From the NCBI GenBank assembly GCA_015143295.1, contig CM026565.1, positions 12,956,041 to 13,020,040 on the forward strand: a stretch of DNA of 64,000 bases, read 5' to 3'. The DNA comes from Tetracentron sinense (taxonomy: Eukaryota > Streptophyta > Magnoliopsida > Trochodendrales > Trochodendraceae). Made by a program: the position numbers and the translations under genes. Shown here piece by piece: positions 33,638-44,655 of the stretch; within the stretch, counting starts at the first letter, position 1; each line of letters starts with the position of its first letter. The notes under the pieces were generated by a model that had not been told where the DNA came from, did not search any database, and saw only the letters and a program-made list of their open reading frames with translations.

Positions 33638-36138
33638 AGGGGCCCCCGATGCGCAATCAAAATAGATCTTAGAAAAGCTTTTGACACTCTTCGATGGGAT
33701 AATATAATCACTTTGCTGCAAATGATGGGCTTCCCATCCGTTTTCATCAGTTGGCTGCTACCTTGCTTCACCACCCCAAGTTTCTCAGTAGTCATCAATG
33801 GAACGCCTCAAGGATATTTCAGAAGCTCTCGAGGGCTGCGTCAAGGTGACCCTCTATCACCTTTCCTTTTTGTTATAGCCATGGAAGGATTCTGTGCACT
33901 TCTTGATCAAGCTATGCATGCAGGGCTCATTCAACCCCACCCCAGGTGTGCTAACCCCTTAATCTCGCACATTAGTTTCGCTGATGACTTGTTTGTTTTC
34001 CTTAAAGCAGATCTAGCTTCAGTATCTGAGCTCGGCAAAATTCTATCTACCTTCTCATCTCTCTCGGGGCTCCATCCTAACCACCAGAAATTCAAATGTT
34101 CTTCGCTGGCACGTCCTCAAGCATCAAATCTGCATTTAAAAGAATTCTGAACTTCCGGATTGGGAACTTGCCTGTTAAATATTTGGGATTGCCATTAATC
34201 TCTGGCCGACTATCTGCATCATCCTGCCAACCGTTGATTGATCGGATACTCACCAAAGTTCAAAGCTGGAAATCCTATTTTTTATCTTATGCGGGACGGA
34301 CAGAGCTCATCAAATCAGTGCTCAATAGCTTTTATTTATATTGGACTAATCTTCTTACTCTTCCCAAATCAATTTGTAAGCAGATTGATCAAATTTGCTG
34401 CAACTTTTTGTGGTCTGGCCCTGACCTCCGAAGAAAAATCCACCCGATCGCCTGGTCGACTGTCTGCTGTCCCAAGACTGAGGGTGGTTTAGGTATACGA
34501 AAAGTGATTGATTGGAACAAAGCGGGAATTCTTAGGCAAGTTTGGAGTATTGCAAATCGGGTGGACAGTTTATGGGTCAAATGGTGCTACGCCAAACTGA
34601 TTCGGAACAAATTCTTCTGGACCCTCAAAATCCCTTCAGAGTGCTCCTGGATATGGCGAAAGCTTCTTCAATGTCGCCACCTTGCTAAAGATATTATTAC
34701 CCACTCTATTGCAAATGGAGCTTCTACTTCTCTGTGGCATGATCCTTGGCATCCTTTGGGCATCTTATCTGAACGATTTGGAAATCGTATTCAGTATGAT
34801 TCCGGTTTACCTCGTGATGCTTCTGTGGCAACCATTATCTCAAATTCTGACTGGGACCCTCCTCCAGCAGTCTCAGCCGATCTCCTCACTGTTTGGCAAG
34901 AATTGCAAAATGTAGCCATCAACAAATCCTTGCCTTCAAATCGTGTTATCTGGACACCAAGTAGTAAGGGTCGCTATTCGCTTAAATCAGCTTGGGAAAG
35001 CATTAGAGATCAAAACCAATTGACTCCATGGTGGTCCCTGCTCTGGACAGGTAAGTACATACCTCGGCACTCCTTTATTTCTTGGCTGGCTCTCTCAAAC
35101 TGCCTCCAAACGCAAGACCGTCTTCTCAGTCTACATATCACCACTCAGTCCAAATGTGTTTTCTGTTGGGCATCCCCAGAGAATACTGGTCATCTGTTCT
35201 TTGATTGCAGATTCACGAATCAGATATGGACTTATGTGCTCAACTTATGCTGCCACTCCTCTCGTTTGATTCTTCCTTGGGACCGTGAGGTGGAATGGGC
35301 TGCCAAAGAATTCCATGGTTTGAATATAGTCCCAAATATTAAGCGAATTGTTTTTTGTGCCACGATATACCATATTTGGAATGAAAGGAACAGCAGAATT
35401 TTCTCTAATTCTTCCAAGCCCATTGAGAATATTATCAACAACATCATCACCGATACTAGATTGAAGTTTGGTGCATCCACTGCCCAGGTAGAAGATTCGG
35501 CACACACCAGAAGATTTTTGAATCAATGGCAGATATATCCTCGATTTACCATCAAACCACAGCTATGGTGCTCTTGGTCCCCTCCCCCAATAGATCATTG
35601 GGTCCTGAACAGCGATGGTTCTGTAAGAAATGGAGGTGCAGGTTTTGGTGGAATCATTCGAAACAATTTGGGTGTCCCTTTGGTGGCTTATGCTACTGGA
35701 ATAGCTGATACAGACATCCTAAAACTTGAGATCATGGCCATTGCAGGAGGGTTGGAAATTGCACGGCAATTTGGTGTGAACAAACTCGTGATTGACTCAG
35801 AATCCTTACAAGCTACAAGATTCCTCAAATCCACCAGTGAACCCCCTTGGACTCTAAGTAACCTTGTTGCTTACTGCAAACTTCTACTGACAGATTTCCA
35901 CTCTTATTTATCCACCACATTTGGCGTGACAGCAATACTTGTGCTGATTTTTTGGCAAAATTTTGTACTAGTATCTCCTCTACAGTTCTTTTACCTAGAG
36001 AATTTCCCTCTGATCTTTCTTCTCTTCTTGAGAAGGATAGATTTGGTTGTAAATACCTTAGATTGTAATCTCTTTTTCTATTAATATATCTGGTCGGGGT
36101 CCGCCTAACCCCAGCTTACCTTCCAAAAAAAAAAAAAA
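33638..36138 (+). mobile_element. LINE G: 5'-truncated L1-type LINE inserted in LTR F
   Basis: About 2.5 kb starting inside the RT domain and ending in the 3' UTR GGTCGGGGTCCGCCTAACCCC and a 13-base poly(A) (36126-36138). The 5' truncation and poly(A) are typical of target-primed reverse transcription. The insertion point is seen by comparing the two F LTRs (AGTGA, then TTTCTATAATTT). I find no clear target-site duplication; a few bases may have been lost. Confidence 0.93.
33653..36070 (+). pseudogene. LINE G ORF2 (RT, zinc-binding region, RNase H), frameshifted
   Basis: Enters at AIKIDLRKAFDTLRWDNI, followed by LRQGDPLSPFLF and the catalytic box ISFADDLFVF. A one-base shift near 34095 moves the frame to MFFAGTSSSIKSAFKRIL, LPVKYLGLPLISGRL and SYAGRTELIKSVLNSFYLYW. 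A reverse-transcriptase zinc-binding region follows (PRHSFISWLALSNCLQTQDR, CVFCWASPENTGHLFFDC). The C-terminal RNase H begins LNSDGSVRNGGAGFGGIIRN, with further acidic positions in KLEIMAIAGGLE and VIDSESL. A second frameshift near 35920 separates the end (CADFLAKFC), which stops near 36070. The endonuclease and ORF1 are missing through 5' truncation. Confidence 0.9.
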
Positions 36139-36662
36139 TTTCTATAATTTAGATGTAGGGTGTGTTGTGATCACACAATAATTTTAATGTGTTTTTCTTC
36201 TTGTGTTAATAATTGTGTGTGAAAATATGCTAGATCGGATAAATATTTTATACAGGTATTATTCTGATTTATTAAATATATTATGGGTGATTTTAATAAA
36301 TGATATAATAATATATTATATTTTAGGGAAGAAAATATAAGAGATCTAGGAGATTAAAATTAGTGATTTTCGGAATTGAGTTAATTTAAATGAGATTTAT
36401 CCAGTTTCGGTATTTGGGTCATAACTTTATGACATTAAATCCGATTTTGGTCCGATAGTACATCGTTTCAAAGAGCTCGAAAAGATCTACAACTTTCGTG
36501 AAGAAAGTTTTCCCAAAATCAGTATTTTTGTGGGTCAAAATCTTAGTTAAAAATAAAAAACGGGAAAAAGTGATATTTTTCACATTAATTTTCCTAAGAT
36601 ATTTTAATTAAATGTATATATTATTTGAGTGTAGGAATATTGTTTTGTTGAGATTCCTATAT

Positions 36663-36840
36663 AACTAATTAGTTAGTTTGTTAGATGGTTGAAAGATACC
36701 TCTAACAAATTTAAATAATTAGTTACTAAATAATTTGTTAGTAATTTGACTTATATTTTTTTTAGTTAATTTGTTGGGTAGTTGAAAGATACCCCTAACA
36801 AACTTAACTAATTAGTTACTAACCAATTGGTTAGTAACTG
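36663..36840 (+). repeat. Tandem duplication with palindromic flanks in LTR F
   Basis: Two copies of a block of about 110 bp, each with a GTTAG/GTTGGG...GGTTGAAAGATACC core and CTAACAAA tail, amid TTAGTTAGT/ACTAACTAA inverted words. Both F LTRs have it (second copy at about 43435-43610). Confidence 0.7.
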
Positions 36841-37895
36841 AGCTCTTTTATGCTAGTATAAGGGTTTTACTAAACTCACTAGCATAAAAAAGGGTTTTTC
36901 CAAGCCCTTGGGGATTTGTGAAACCCTGAACCCCATTATCATGGGAAATTGAGAATTTGTAGGGTTATAAATATGTGATATTTATAACTAAATTTTTAGT
37001 TGCAGAAACACAAATGAAACCCCTTTTAAAATAAGGTATGTTATGTCTGCCTAGATATTAATTGTAAATTTTAATTATGAATTATGATCTTGACTATTAT
37101 AACTGTCATTTAATGTGTTGCTATATTTTCATAATAGTTGGTATTCATTTTCTAAAATAATGGTAATTCAATAAACATTGTTTTAACCTTGGTTAAGGGT
37201 TATTCAAGGAGTAAATTGTGTAAAACCTCCTTAAATTGATCATAGGGTGATGTTGTGTACCACCCAATGATTGTTTCAGGGTGGTGTAGAGTACCTACCC
37301 AGAAACGGAGAATTGAGTTGAGTTGTGTAAGACACTCAATTCTCAGACGGGTGAACTGTGTGAGACCCAAGGGATAGGGTAAGCTGTGTGAGACCCCAAA
37401 GATTCCCTTGATCAATAGGGTAAGTTGTGTAAGACCCATATTGACCAGACTGAACCATAAGTAAAGACTTAATTGAATAATATGCATAATTTTTTAGTCA
37501 TCTTATCATATGAATTGTTAATGCATTTAAATTATAGAGTATTCTCTTGTTGAGCTGTGGGCTCACCCTTGTTGATTCTTCTTTTTCAGGTGGTGATTAA
37601 AAAAAATAGGAATTGCTCTCGTTTGAGCAAGTGAGACCAACCTTAAAGTTTTCTTCTGTGTTAGAGTGTGAGAGAACTGTAGTGAGGTAAACTATATGAA
37701 ATCTTTGGATGATTTAGTTTTTTTGGGAGAACTCATGTTATTGAGTCTTCTAGTGATGCTGATTATTTAAATCTGTTTAATGGAGTGTTAAATTATTTTA
37801 ATTTCCATTGATATTGGAATTTTTTTTCCGGTTCACGCCTTGATATTTATTTAAATATTAGTATTATTGTGTATAGATTTCGGGGCGTGACAGAT

Positions 37896-37907
37896 TGGTA
37901 TCAGAGC
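37896..37907 (+). other. Primer binding site, element F
   Basis: TGGTATCAGAGC three bases after the LTR, for initiator tRNA-Met. Confidence 0.9.
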
Positions 37908-38054
37908 CCTAGGTTTAGAAACTCTGGTGTAACAAGAGTGACATCCAAGAAAGTTCTTAGGGTCCTTGAGTTGTGTTTAGCTAAATAACTGTTCTTCCTT
38001 CCATTATTATAGTATTACCGGACTAATTATTTTCCTTATTGTGTGATAAGGATT

Positions 38055-39066
38055 ATGTCTGGAGGTAGGAGAGGACGAGGTAGAGGTGGTGGTAGGACTG
38101 AATGAAGTATACCGGGTCTTGGGAGAAACGACAAGGCTTCTGGAGGAGACTGCTAGGCAGATGGGTAATAGGTTTGATTCATCTAGCCAATAGTCGGTGG
38201 ATACTCCGATGGCAAGTCTGATAAAAGAATTCAAGAGATTGAATCCATCAAACTTCAGTGGAACTACGGATCCGATGGAGGCAGATAAATGGATCCTTGA
38301 GTTGGAGAAGATCTATGAGATAATAGATTGCACTGAGGTTCAGCAAAGGAAATTGGCAGTATTCCTTCTAAAAGGAGAAGCACATCACTGGTGGGATTTG
38401 GTAGCCAGGACTGAGGATGTGGTTGAGATGGGATGGGAAGAATTTAAGGAGAGGTTCTATGCCAAGTACTTTCCAGAGACTGTTCATGAGCAGAAGGCCT
38501 TAGAGTTCATTAATCTAACCCAGGGATCTCTTACTGTCAGTCAGTATGAGGCAAAGTATGCTGAGTTGTCTCGCTTTGCCACATACATGGTGGAAGATGA
38601 GGTGCGCCGAGTTAGGAAGTTCGAACAAGGCTTGACTCCTTCTATTCACAAGATGGTAGTAGGACATCGATTGAGAACTTATTCAGAAGTTGTGGAGCGG
38701 GCCCTAGTGATTGAGTAGGATAATGCAACTTACTAGAGAGGTAGGGAGCAGAGGTCAGAGCAGAAGGGCAAGGACAACCCAGTGCCTCAACAGAATCAGA
38801 AGGGTCAGTTTAAGGGACATCAGCAGCCATGGAAGCGTCAGAAGACGAATGCACCAGGTGTGTCCTCTGCAGTGGTTCCAGTCGTGCCTGATCAGCGAGC
38901 TGAGCCAAAAGCTTCTTATGGGATGTGCTACAATTGCAGGGAGAAGGGACATCTTGCTAGAGACTGTCCGAAACCCAAGACGGATCGACCTTAGACTCAG
39001 GCTCTCAGTCTGCAGAAGAACCAGGGCCGAGTATTTGCGGTAGTTCAGAAGGATGTAGAGGCATCA
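38055..39066 (+). pseudogene. Element F gag (amber codons, one frameshift)
   Basis: The likely start is the ATG at 38055 (MSGGRRGRGRGGGRT). The frame shifts near 38098 into the main gag-pol frame (NEVYRVLGETTRLLEETARQ). The gag core is FKRLNPSNFSGTTDPMEADK and GEAHHWWDLVARTEDV, then FINLTQGSLTVSQYEAKYAE. In-frame TAG codons stand at 38191, 38716, 38734 and 38992. The zinc knuckle CYNCREKGHLARDC precedes the last one. Gag passes into protease with no gap: VFAVVQKDVEASNTVVEGTL. Several of the TAG codons sit where Gln (CAG) is plausible. Confidence 0.88.
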
Positions 39067-42000
39067 AATACGGTAGTTGAAGGTACACTTTCAGTTTATA
39101 ACAGCATTGCTAGAGTACTTTTTGATTTGGGAGCTACACATTCTTTCATTTCAGTTACATTTATGAATGCATTGGGCTTAGTGCCAGAATCTATAGATTT
39201 AGCATTATCGGTTGTGACACCATTGGGAGAGTCAACTACTCTTGATCGAATCTGTAGAGAGTGTCCAATTAAGTTTGGGGAGAGAGTTCTTTTAGCTGAT
39301 TTGGTGGTACTCAAGATGCAGGAATTCGATGTACTTTTGGGCATGAATTGGTTGGCGGCCTTTCATGCTAAGTTGTCCTGTTTTGAGAAGACAGTGACTT
39401 TCTCGATTCCTGGTGAGACACCATTTCATTTTAGGAGTAATTGCTCAGAAGGAGTGTTGACTTTAGGGTTCCTCTCTCACATTGAGAGTGTGGATTAGGG
39501 TATCGAGTTGGAGCAGATACACGTTGCCTCCGAGTTTGCTGATGTATTTCAAGAGATACCGGGGTTGCCTCCAAGGAGGGTAGTGGATTTTGGTATTGTT
39601 TTGGTATCGGATACTACACCAATATCAAAGGCACCTTATAGAATGACGCTAATGGAATTGAAGGAGCTGAAAGAGTAGATTCAGGGGTTGTTAAATCAGG
39701 GCTTTATTTGGCCTAGTACTTCACCATGGGGTGTGCCAGTACTATTTGTCAAGAAGAAGGACGGATCAATGCGGTTGTGTATTGATTACCGACAATTGAA
39801 CAAGGTGACATTTAAGAACAAGTACCCTTTGCCTAGGATTGATGATTTATTTGATCAACTTAAGGGAGCACAGTTATTCTCCAAGATCGATTTGAGGTCG
39901 GGTTATCACCAGTTGAGGGTGAAGGAGGAGGACATCTCTAAGACAGCTTTTCGGACTCGGTATGGGCATTACGAGTTCTTAGTCATGCCATTTGGACTGA
40001 CTAATGCACCAACTGCTTTTATGGAGTTGATGAACCAGGTGCTTAACTCTTTCTTAGATCAATTTGTTGTCTTTGTAAATGACATTTTGATTTATTTGAA
40101 GTCTAGTGAAGAGCATGCTCAACATCTTTATATCGCACTTCAGACTTTGCGAAAACATCAGGTGTATGCCAAACTTTCAAAGTGTGAGTTCTGGCAGGAG
40201 CAAGTCAAGTTTTTGGGACATGTCGTCTCAAGAGAAGGAGTGTCAGTGGATCCTACTAAGGTTGAAGAGGTAATGAACTGGGGACAGCCCACTTCAGTTA
40301 CCGAAATTCGTAGTTTTCTGGGTTTGACCGGATACTATCGACGTTTCATTGAGGGATTTTCAAAGATTTCTGCACCTTTAACTCGCCTGACTAAGAAAGA
40401 CGTGAAGTTTGTTTGGGATGATAGTTGTGAGCAGGCTTTTGTTGAGTTAAAGACCCGATTGACATCAGCACCAGTTTTGACCATTCCTAAGAGCAATGGA
40501 GGACTTGTGGTCTATAGTGATGCATCTCATCAGGGCTTGGGGTGTGTTTAGATGGTAAGGCGATTTGCCTATGCATCTTGCCAATTGAAGGTTCATGAGA
40601 AGAACTATCCAACTCATGATTTGGAGTTGGCGGCAGTTGTTTTTGCATTGAAGATATGGAGACATTATCTTTATGGAGAGAAGTTTGAGTTCTTTTCTGA
40701 TCACAAAAGTTTGAAATACCTGTTCTCTCAGAAGGAGTTGAACATGAGACAGCGAAGGTGGATGGAACATCTGAAGGATTATGATTTTACTCTTCACTTT
40801 CATCCTGGGAAGGCTAATATTGTAGCAGATGCATTGAGCCGCAAATCGAGAGGATTAGTTGCTCTTATGATGGTTCAGGAGTGGAATATGTTGGAGGTAG
40901 TTTTAGAATATAATATTCATCCAATTCAGCAGAATGTCAAGGCTTTTCTCTTCAATCCAACTGTCCAACTGACATTGGTCAGTAAAATCATTCAAGCTCA
41001 ATCACAAGATGGAAAGTTGCAATCAAGAGTTGCAGAGGTAGTTGTTGGTAACACTGTAGATTGGGTTGCTGGATCAGATGGCGGTGTGAGATTTCGTAGT
41101 AGATTGTGTGTTCCAGATTTGGCTGATTTAAAGACAGAGGTTCTTGAAGAAGCACATCACGCAAAGTATACAATTCATCCGGGTGGTACAAAGATGTATC
41201 GAGATCTTTGTAGGCACTTTTGGTAGGATGGTATGAAATGGGATGTTGCAGAGTTTGTATCTAGATGTTTGACTTGCCAACAAGTGAAGACTGAGCATCA
41301 GAATCCATTTGGGCCTTTGCAGTCATTGTCCATTGCAGAATGGAAATGGGAGAGGATATCGATGGATTTTGTAGTCGGACTACCAAGGTCGAGACAAGGG
41401 CACGATGCAGTATGGGTAATAGTAGACCGATTAACAAAATCTGCTCACTTTCTTCCGATTCGTACTACTTATTCCATGGATGAGTTGAGTAAGCTATATG
41501 TAAATGAGATAGTTAAACTGCATGGAATTCCTATATCAATAGTCTCAGATCAAGATGCGAGGTTTACATCTCAATTTTGGAAGAGTTTTCAGAGAGCTTT
41601 TGGGACATCATTAGATTTAAGTATTGTTTTTCATTCCCAAACTGATGGCCAGACAGAGCGAGTCAACCAAGTGATGGAAGACATGCTTCGAGCTTGTATC
41701 TTGGATTTTAAGGGTGGTTGGGAAGATCACCTGCCATTAGTAGAGTTTGCCTATAACAACAGCTACCATACCAGTATTGGTATGGCACCTTATGAGGCAT
41801 TGTATGGTAGACCTTATCGATCGCCTATTTGTTGGGCAGAGGAGGGGGATGGTGGTTTGCTTGGGCCTGAGCTGGTTCGGGAAACTACTGAAAATGTAGC
41901 TGTGATCAGAGAGCGGTTAAACACTGCTCAAAGTCGGCAAAAGAGTTATGCAAACCGACGAAGAAGAATTCTAGAGTTTGCTATTAGTGACCATGTTCTT

Positions 42001-42417
42001 CTGAAAGTATCACCTATGAAAGGTGTGATGAGATTCGGGAAGAAGAAGGGGAAGCTGTCACCAAGATTTATCGGACCATTTGAGATTCTAGTAAGGATTG
42101 GAGTTGTGGCATACAGGCTTGCTTTGCCACCTAGCTTGTCCAGCGTGCACTATGTGTTTCATGTATCTATGTTGAGGAAGTATATGAGAGATGAGTCTCA
42201 CTCCATTGATTTCAGTGTCTTGGAGCTCAGGCAGGATGCTTCATATGTGGAGAAACCAGTTCGTATCTTGGATCGGATGACGAAGCAGCTTCGAGCGAAG
42301 TCCATTTCATTAGTGAAAGTTCAGTGGAATAATCATGATGAAGATGAAGCTTCATGGGAGCTGGAGTCAGAAATGAGGGAGAAGTATCCTCATCTTTTCT
42401 TAACTGAGGTATGTTAA
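39067..42417 (+). pseudogene. Element F pol: protease, RT, RNase H, integrase, chromodomain (amber codons)
   Basis: Same frame as gag to a final TAA at 42415. The protease active site reads LFDLGATHSF (Leu for Ser/Thr). RT has [30 protein letters not shown] and a catalytic box FVND where FVDD or FIDD is normal. RNase H has [13 protein letters not shown] and [15 protein letters not shown]; a small compensated indel lies near 40555. Integrase: zinc domain [20 protein letters not shown] with CLTC, core VDRLTKSAHF, SDQDARFTS, TERVNQ. The chromodomain EKPVRILDRMTKQLRAKSIS, with intact VKVQW, ends KYPHLF. TAG codons stand at 39496, 39676, 40549 and 41224. Confidence 0.92.
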
Positions 42418-42439
42418 TTTCGAGGACAAAATTTTCTTT

Positions 42440-42452
42440 AAGGAGGGTAGAA
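42440..42452 (+). other. Polypurine tract, element F
   Basis: AAGGAGGGTAGAA immediately before the 3' LTR start TGTAGTGACCC. Confidence 0.85.
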
Positions 42453-44655
42453 TGTAGTGACCCTAATTTAAATTAAATACACCCAGGGGTAAATTGGTAA
42501 ATGATACCCTGAGGGTAATTTAGTAATTGATTTTTGTGTTTGATCATATGCCTAACCTTGGTGGGATAGGGCTAACCAAATGATTTAATTTAATAAGTTA
42601 AATTAATTAAATCTAGGTTATAAACAAACAGACCTTAGTGGGGGTATATCAGTAATTCTCTAAATAGAGTTTAGTATAAATAAAATTGTTTAACCTGATA
42701 ATCATATTTTTGCTAAACCATATTCAGGAAGCTGAGGTACGTACTTTTGGAAGAGAGGGAGAACGGCCGTAGGGTTTGGAGATCGGTGAATGCTCGTAGA
42801 GAACCGGATCTCGAAGTTTTGGATCATCCGGGATAGCAGCAAATCTCTCCTAAGCAATGAATCTCTTGTCTTCTTCTCGAAATCAAATCTAAAGCTAGTG
42901 AATATTTCTATAATTTAGATGTAGGGTGTGTTGTGATCACACAATAATTTTAATGTGTTTTTCTTCTTGTGTTAATAATTGTGTGTATGAAAATATGCTA
43001 GATCGGATAAATATTTTATACAGGTATTATTCTGATTTATTAAATATGTTATGGGTGATTTTAATAAATGATATAATAATATATTATATTTTAGGGAAGA
43101 AAATATAAGAGATCTAGGAGATTAAAATTAGTGATTTTCGAAATTGAGTTAATTTAAATGAGATTTATCCAGTTTCGATATTTGGGTCATAACTTTATGA
43201 CATTAAATCCGATTTTGGTCCGATAGTACATCGTTTCAAAGAGCTCAAAAAGATCTACAACTTTTGTGAAGAAAGTTTTCCCAAAATCAGTATTTTTGTG
43301 GGTCAAAATCTTAGTTAAAAATCAAAAACGGGAAAAAGTGATATTTTTCACATTAATTTTCCTAAGATATTTTAATTAAATGTATATATTATTTGAGTGT
43401 GGGAATATTGTTTTGTTGAGATTCCTTTATAACTAATTAGTTAGTTTGTTAGATGGTTGAAAGATACATCTAACAAATTTAAATAATTACTTACTAAATA
43501 ATTTGTTAGTAACTTGACTTATATTTTTTTTAGTTAATTTGTTGGGTGGTTGAAAGATACCCCTAACAAACTTAACTAATTAGTTACTAACCAATTGGTT
43601 AGTAACTGAGCTCTTTTATGCTAGTATAAGGGTTTTACTAAACTCAGTAGCATAAAAAAGAGTTTTTCCAAGCCCTTGGGGGTTTGTGAAACCCTGAACC
43701 CCATTATCATGGAAAATTAAGAATTTGTAGGGTTATAAATATGTGATATTTATAACTAAATTTTTAGTTGCAGAAACACAAATGAAACCCCTTTTGAAAT
43801 AAGGTATGTTATGTCTGCCTAGATATTAATTGTAAATTTTAATTATGAATTATGATGTTGACTATTATAACTGTCATTTAATGTGTTGCTATATTTTCAT
43901 AATAATTGGTATTCATTTTCTAAAATAATGGTGATTCAATAAACATTGTTTTAACCTTGGTTAAGGGTTATTCAAGAAGTAAATTGTGTAAAACCTTCTT
44001 AAATTGATCATAGGGTGATGTTGTGTACCACCCAATGATTGTTTCAGAGTGGTGTAGCCTACCCAAAAATGGAGAATTGAGTTGAGTTGTGTAAGACACT
44101 CAATTCTCAGATGGGTGAACTATGTGAGACCCAAGGGATAGAGTAAGCTGTGTGAGACCCCAAAGATTCCCTTGATCAATAGAGTAAGTTGTGTAAGACC
44201 CCTATTGACCAGACTGAACTATAAGTAAAGACTTAATTGAATAATATGCATAATTTGTTAGTCATCTTATCATATGAATTGTTAATACATTTAAATTATA
44301 GAGTATTCTCTTGTTGAGCTGTGGGCATACCCTTGTTGATTCTTCTTTTTCAGGTGGTGATTAAAAAGAATAGGAATTGCTCTCGTTTGAGCAAGTGAGA
44401 CCAACCTTAAAGTTTTCTTCTGTGTTAGAGTGTGAGAGAACTGTAGTGAGGTAAACTATATGAAATCTTTGGATGATTTAGTTTTTTTGGGAGAACTCAT
44501 GTTATTGAGTCTTTTAGTGATGCTGATTATTTAAATCTGTTTAATGGAGTATTAAATTATTTTAATTTCCATTAATATTGGAATTTTTTTCCGGTTCACG
44601 CCTTGATATTTATACAAATATTAGTATTATTGTGTATAGATTTCGGGATGTGACA
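42453..44655 (+). repeat. 3' LTR of element F (2,203 bp)
   Basis: TGTAGTGACCC to TTTCGGGATGTGACA. It is the uninterrupted copy and shows the pre-insertion sequence of LINE G. The conserved block variant is at 43180-43243. No gene. Confidence 0.93.

Larger units (their letters stand above)
33189..37892 (+). repeat. 5' LTR of element F, split by LINE G
   Basis: Parts 33189-33637 and 36139-37892. AT-rich, ending TTTCGGGGCGTGACA. It includes the conserved block variant (36412-36475), a tandem duplication of about 110 bp with GTTAGTTTGTTAG / TTGAAAGATACC (36663-36840), and a run of GTGTAAGACC/GTGTGAGACC words (37205-37450). A TATA box cannot be chosen with confidence in such AT-rich sequence. Confidence 0.9.
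33189..44655 (+). mobile_element. Element F: Tekay-type Ty3/gypsy element, complete but inactivated
   Basis: 5' LTR 33189-37892 (with LINE G inside), primer site 37896, one gag-pol frame 38055-42417, polypurine tract, and 3' LTR 42453-44655. Flanked by CCCTT (33184-33188 and 44656-44660); the first bases of the 5' LTR (TGTAGTGA) are eroded to TTCT. Without LINE G the 5' LTR is 2,203 bp, the same as the 3' LTR, and the two differ by only a few per cent by eye. The LTR family is unrelated to those of A-E, and gag-protease has no intron-like insertion. Confidence 0.93.

Noticed and set aside
33638-33652. Target-site duplication for LINE G
   Set aside because: Comparing the two F LTRs shows only AGTGA on the left and TTTCTATAATTT on the right; no repeated flank longer than chance was found.
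38191-41226. Programmed amber read-through or a recoded stop in element F
   Set aside because: The TAG codons are scattered through gag, protease, RT and integrase, and both active sites are also mutated; decay is far more likely.
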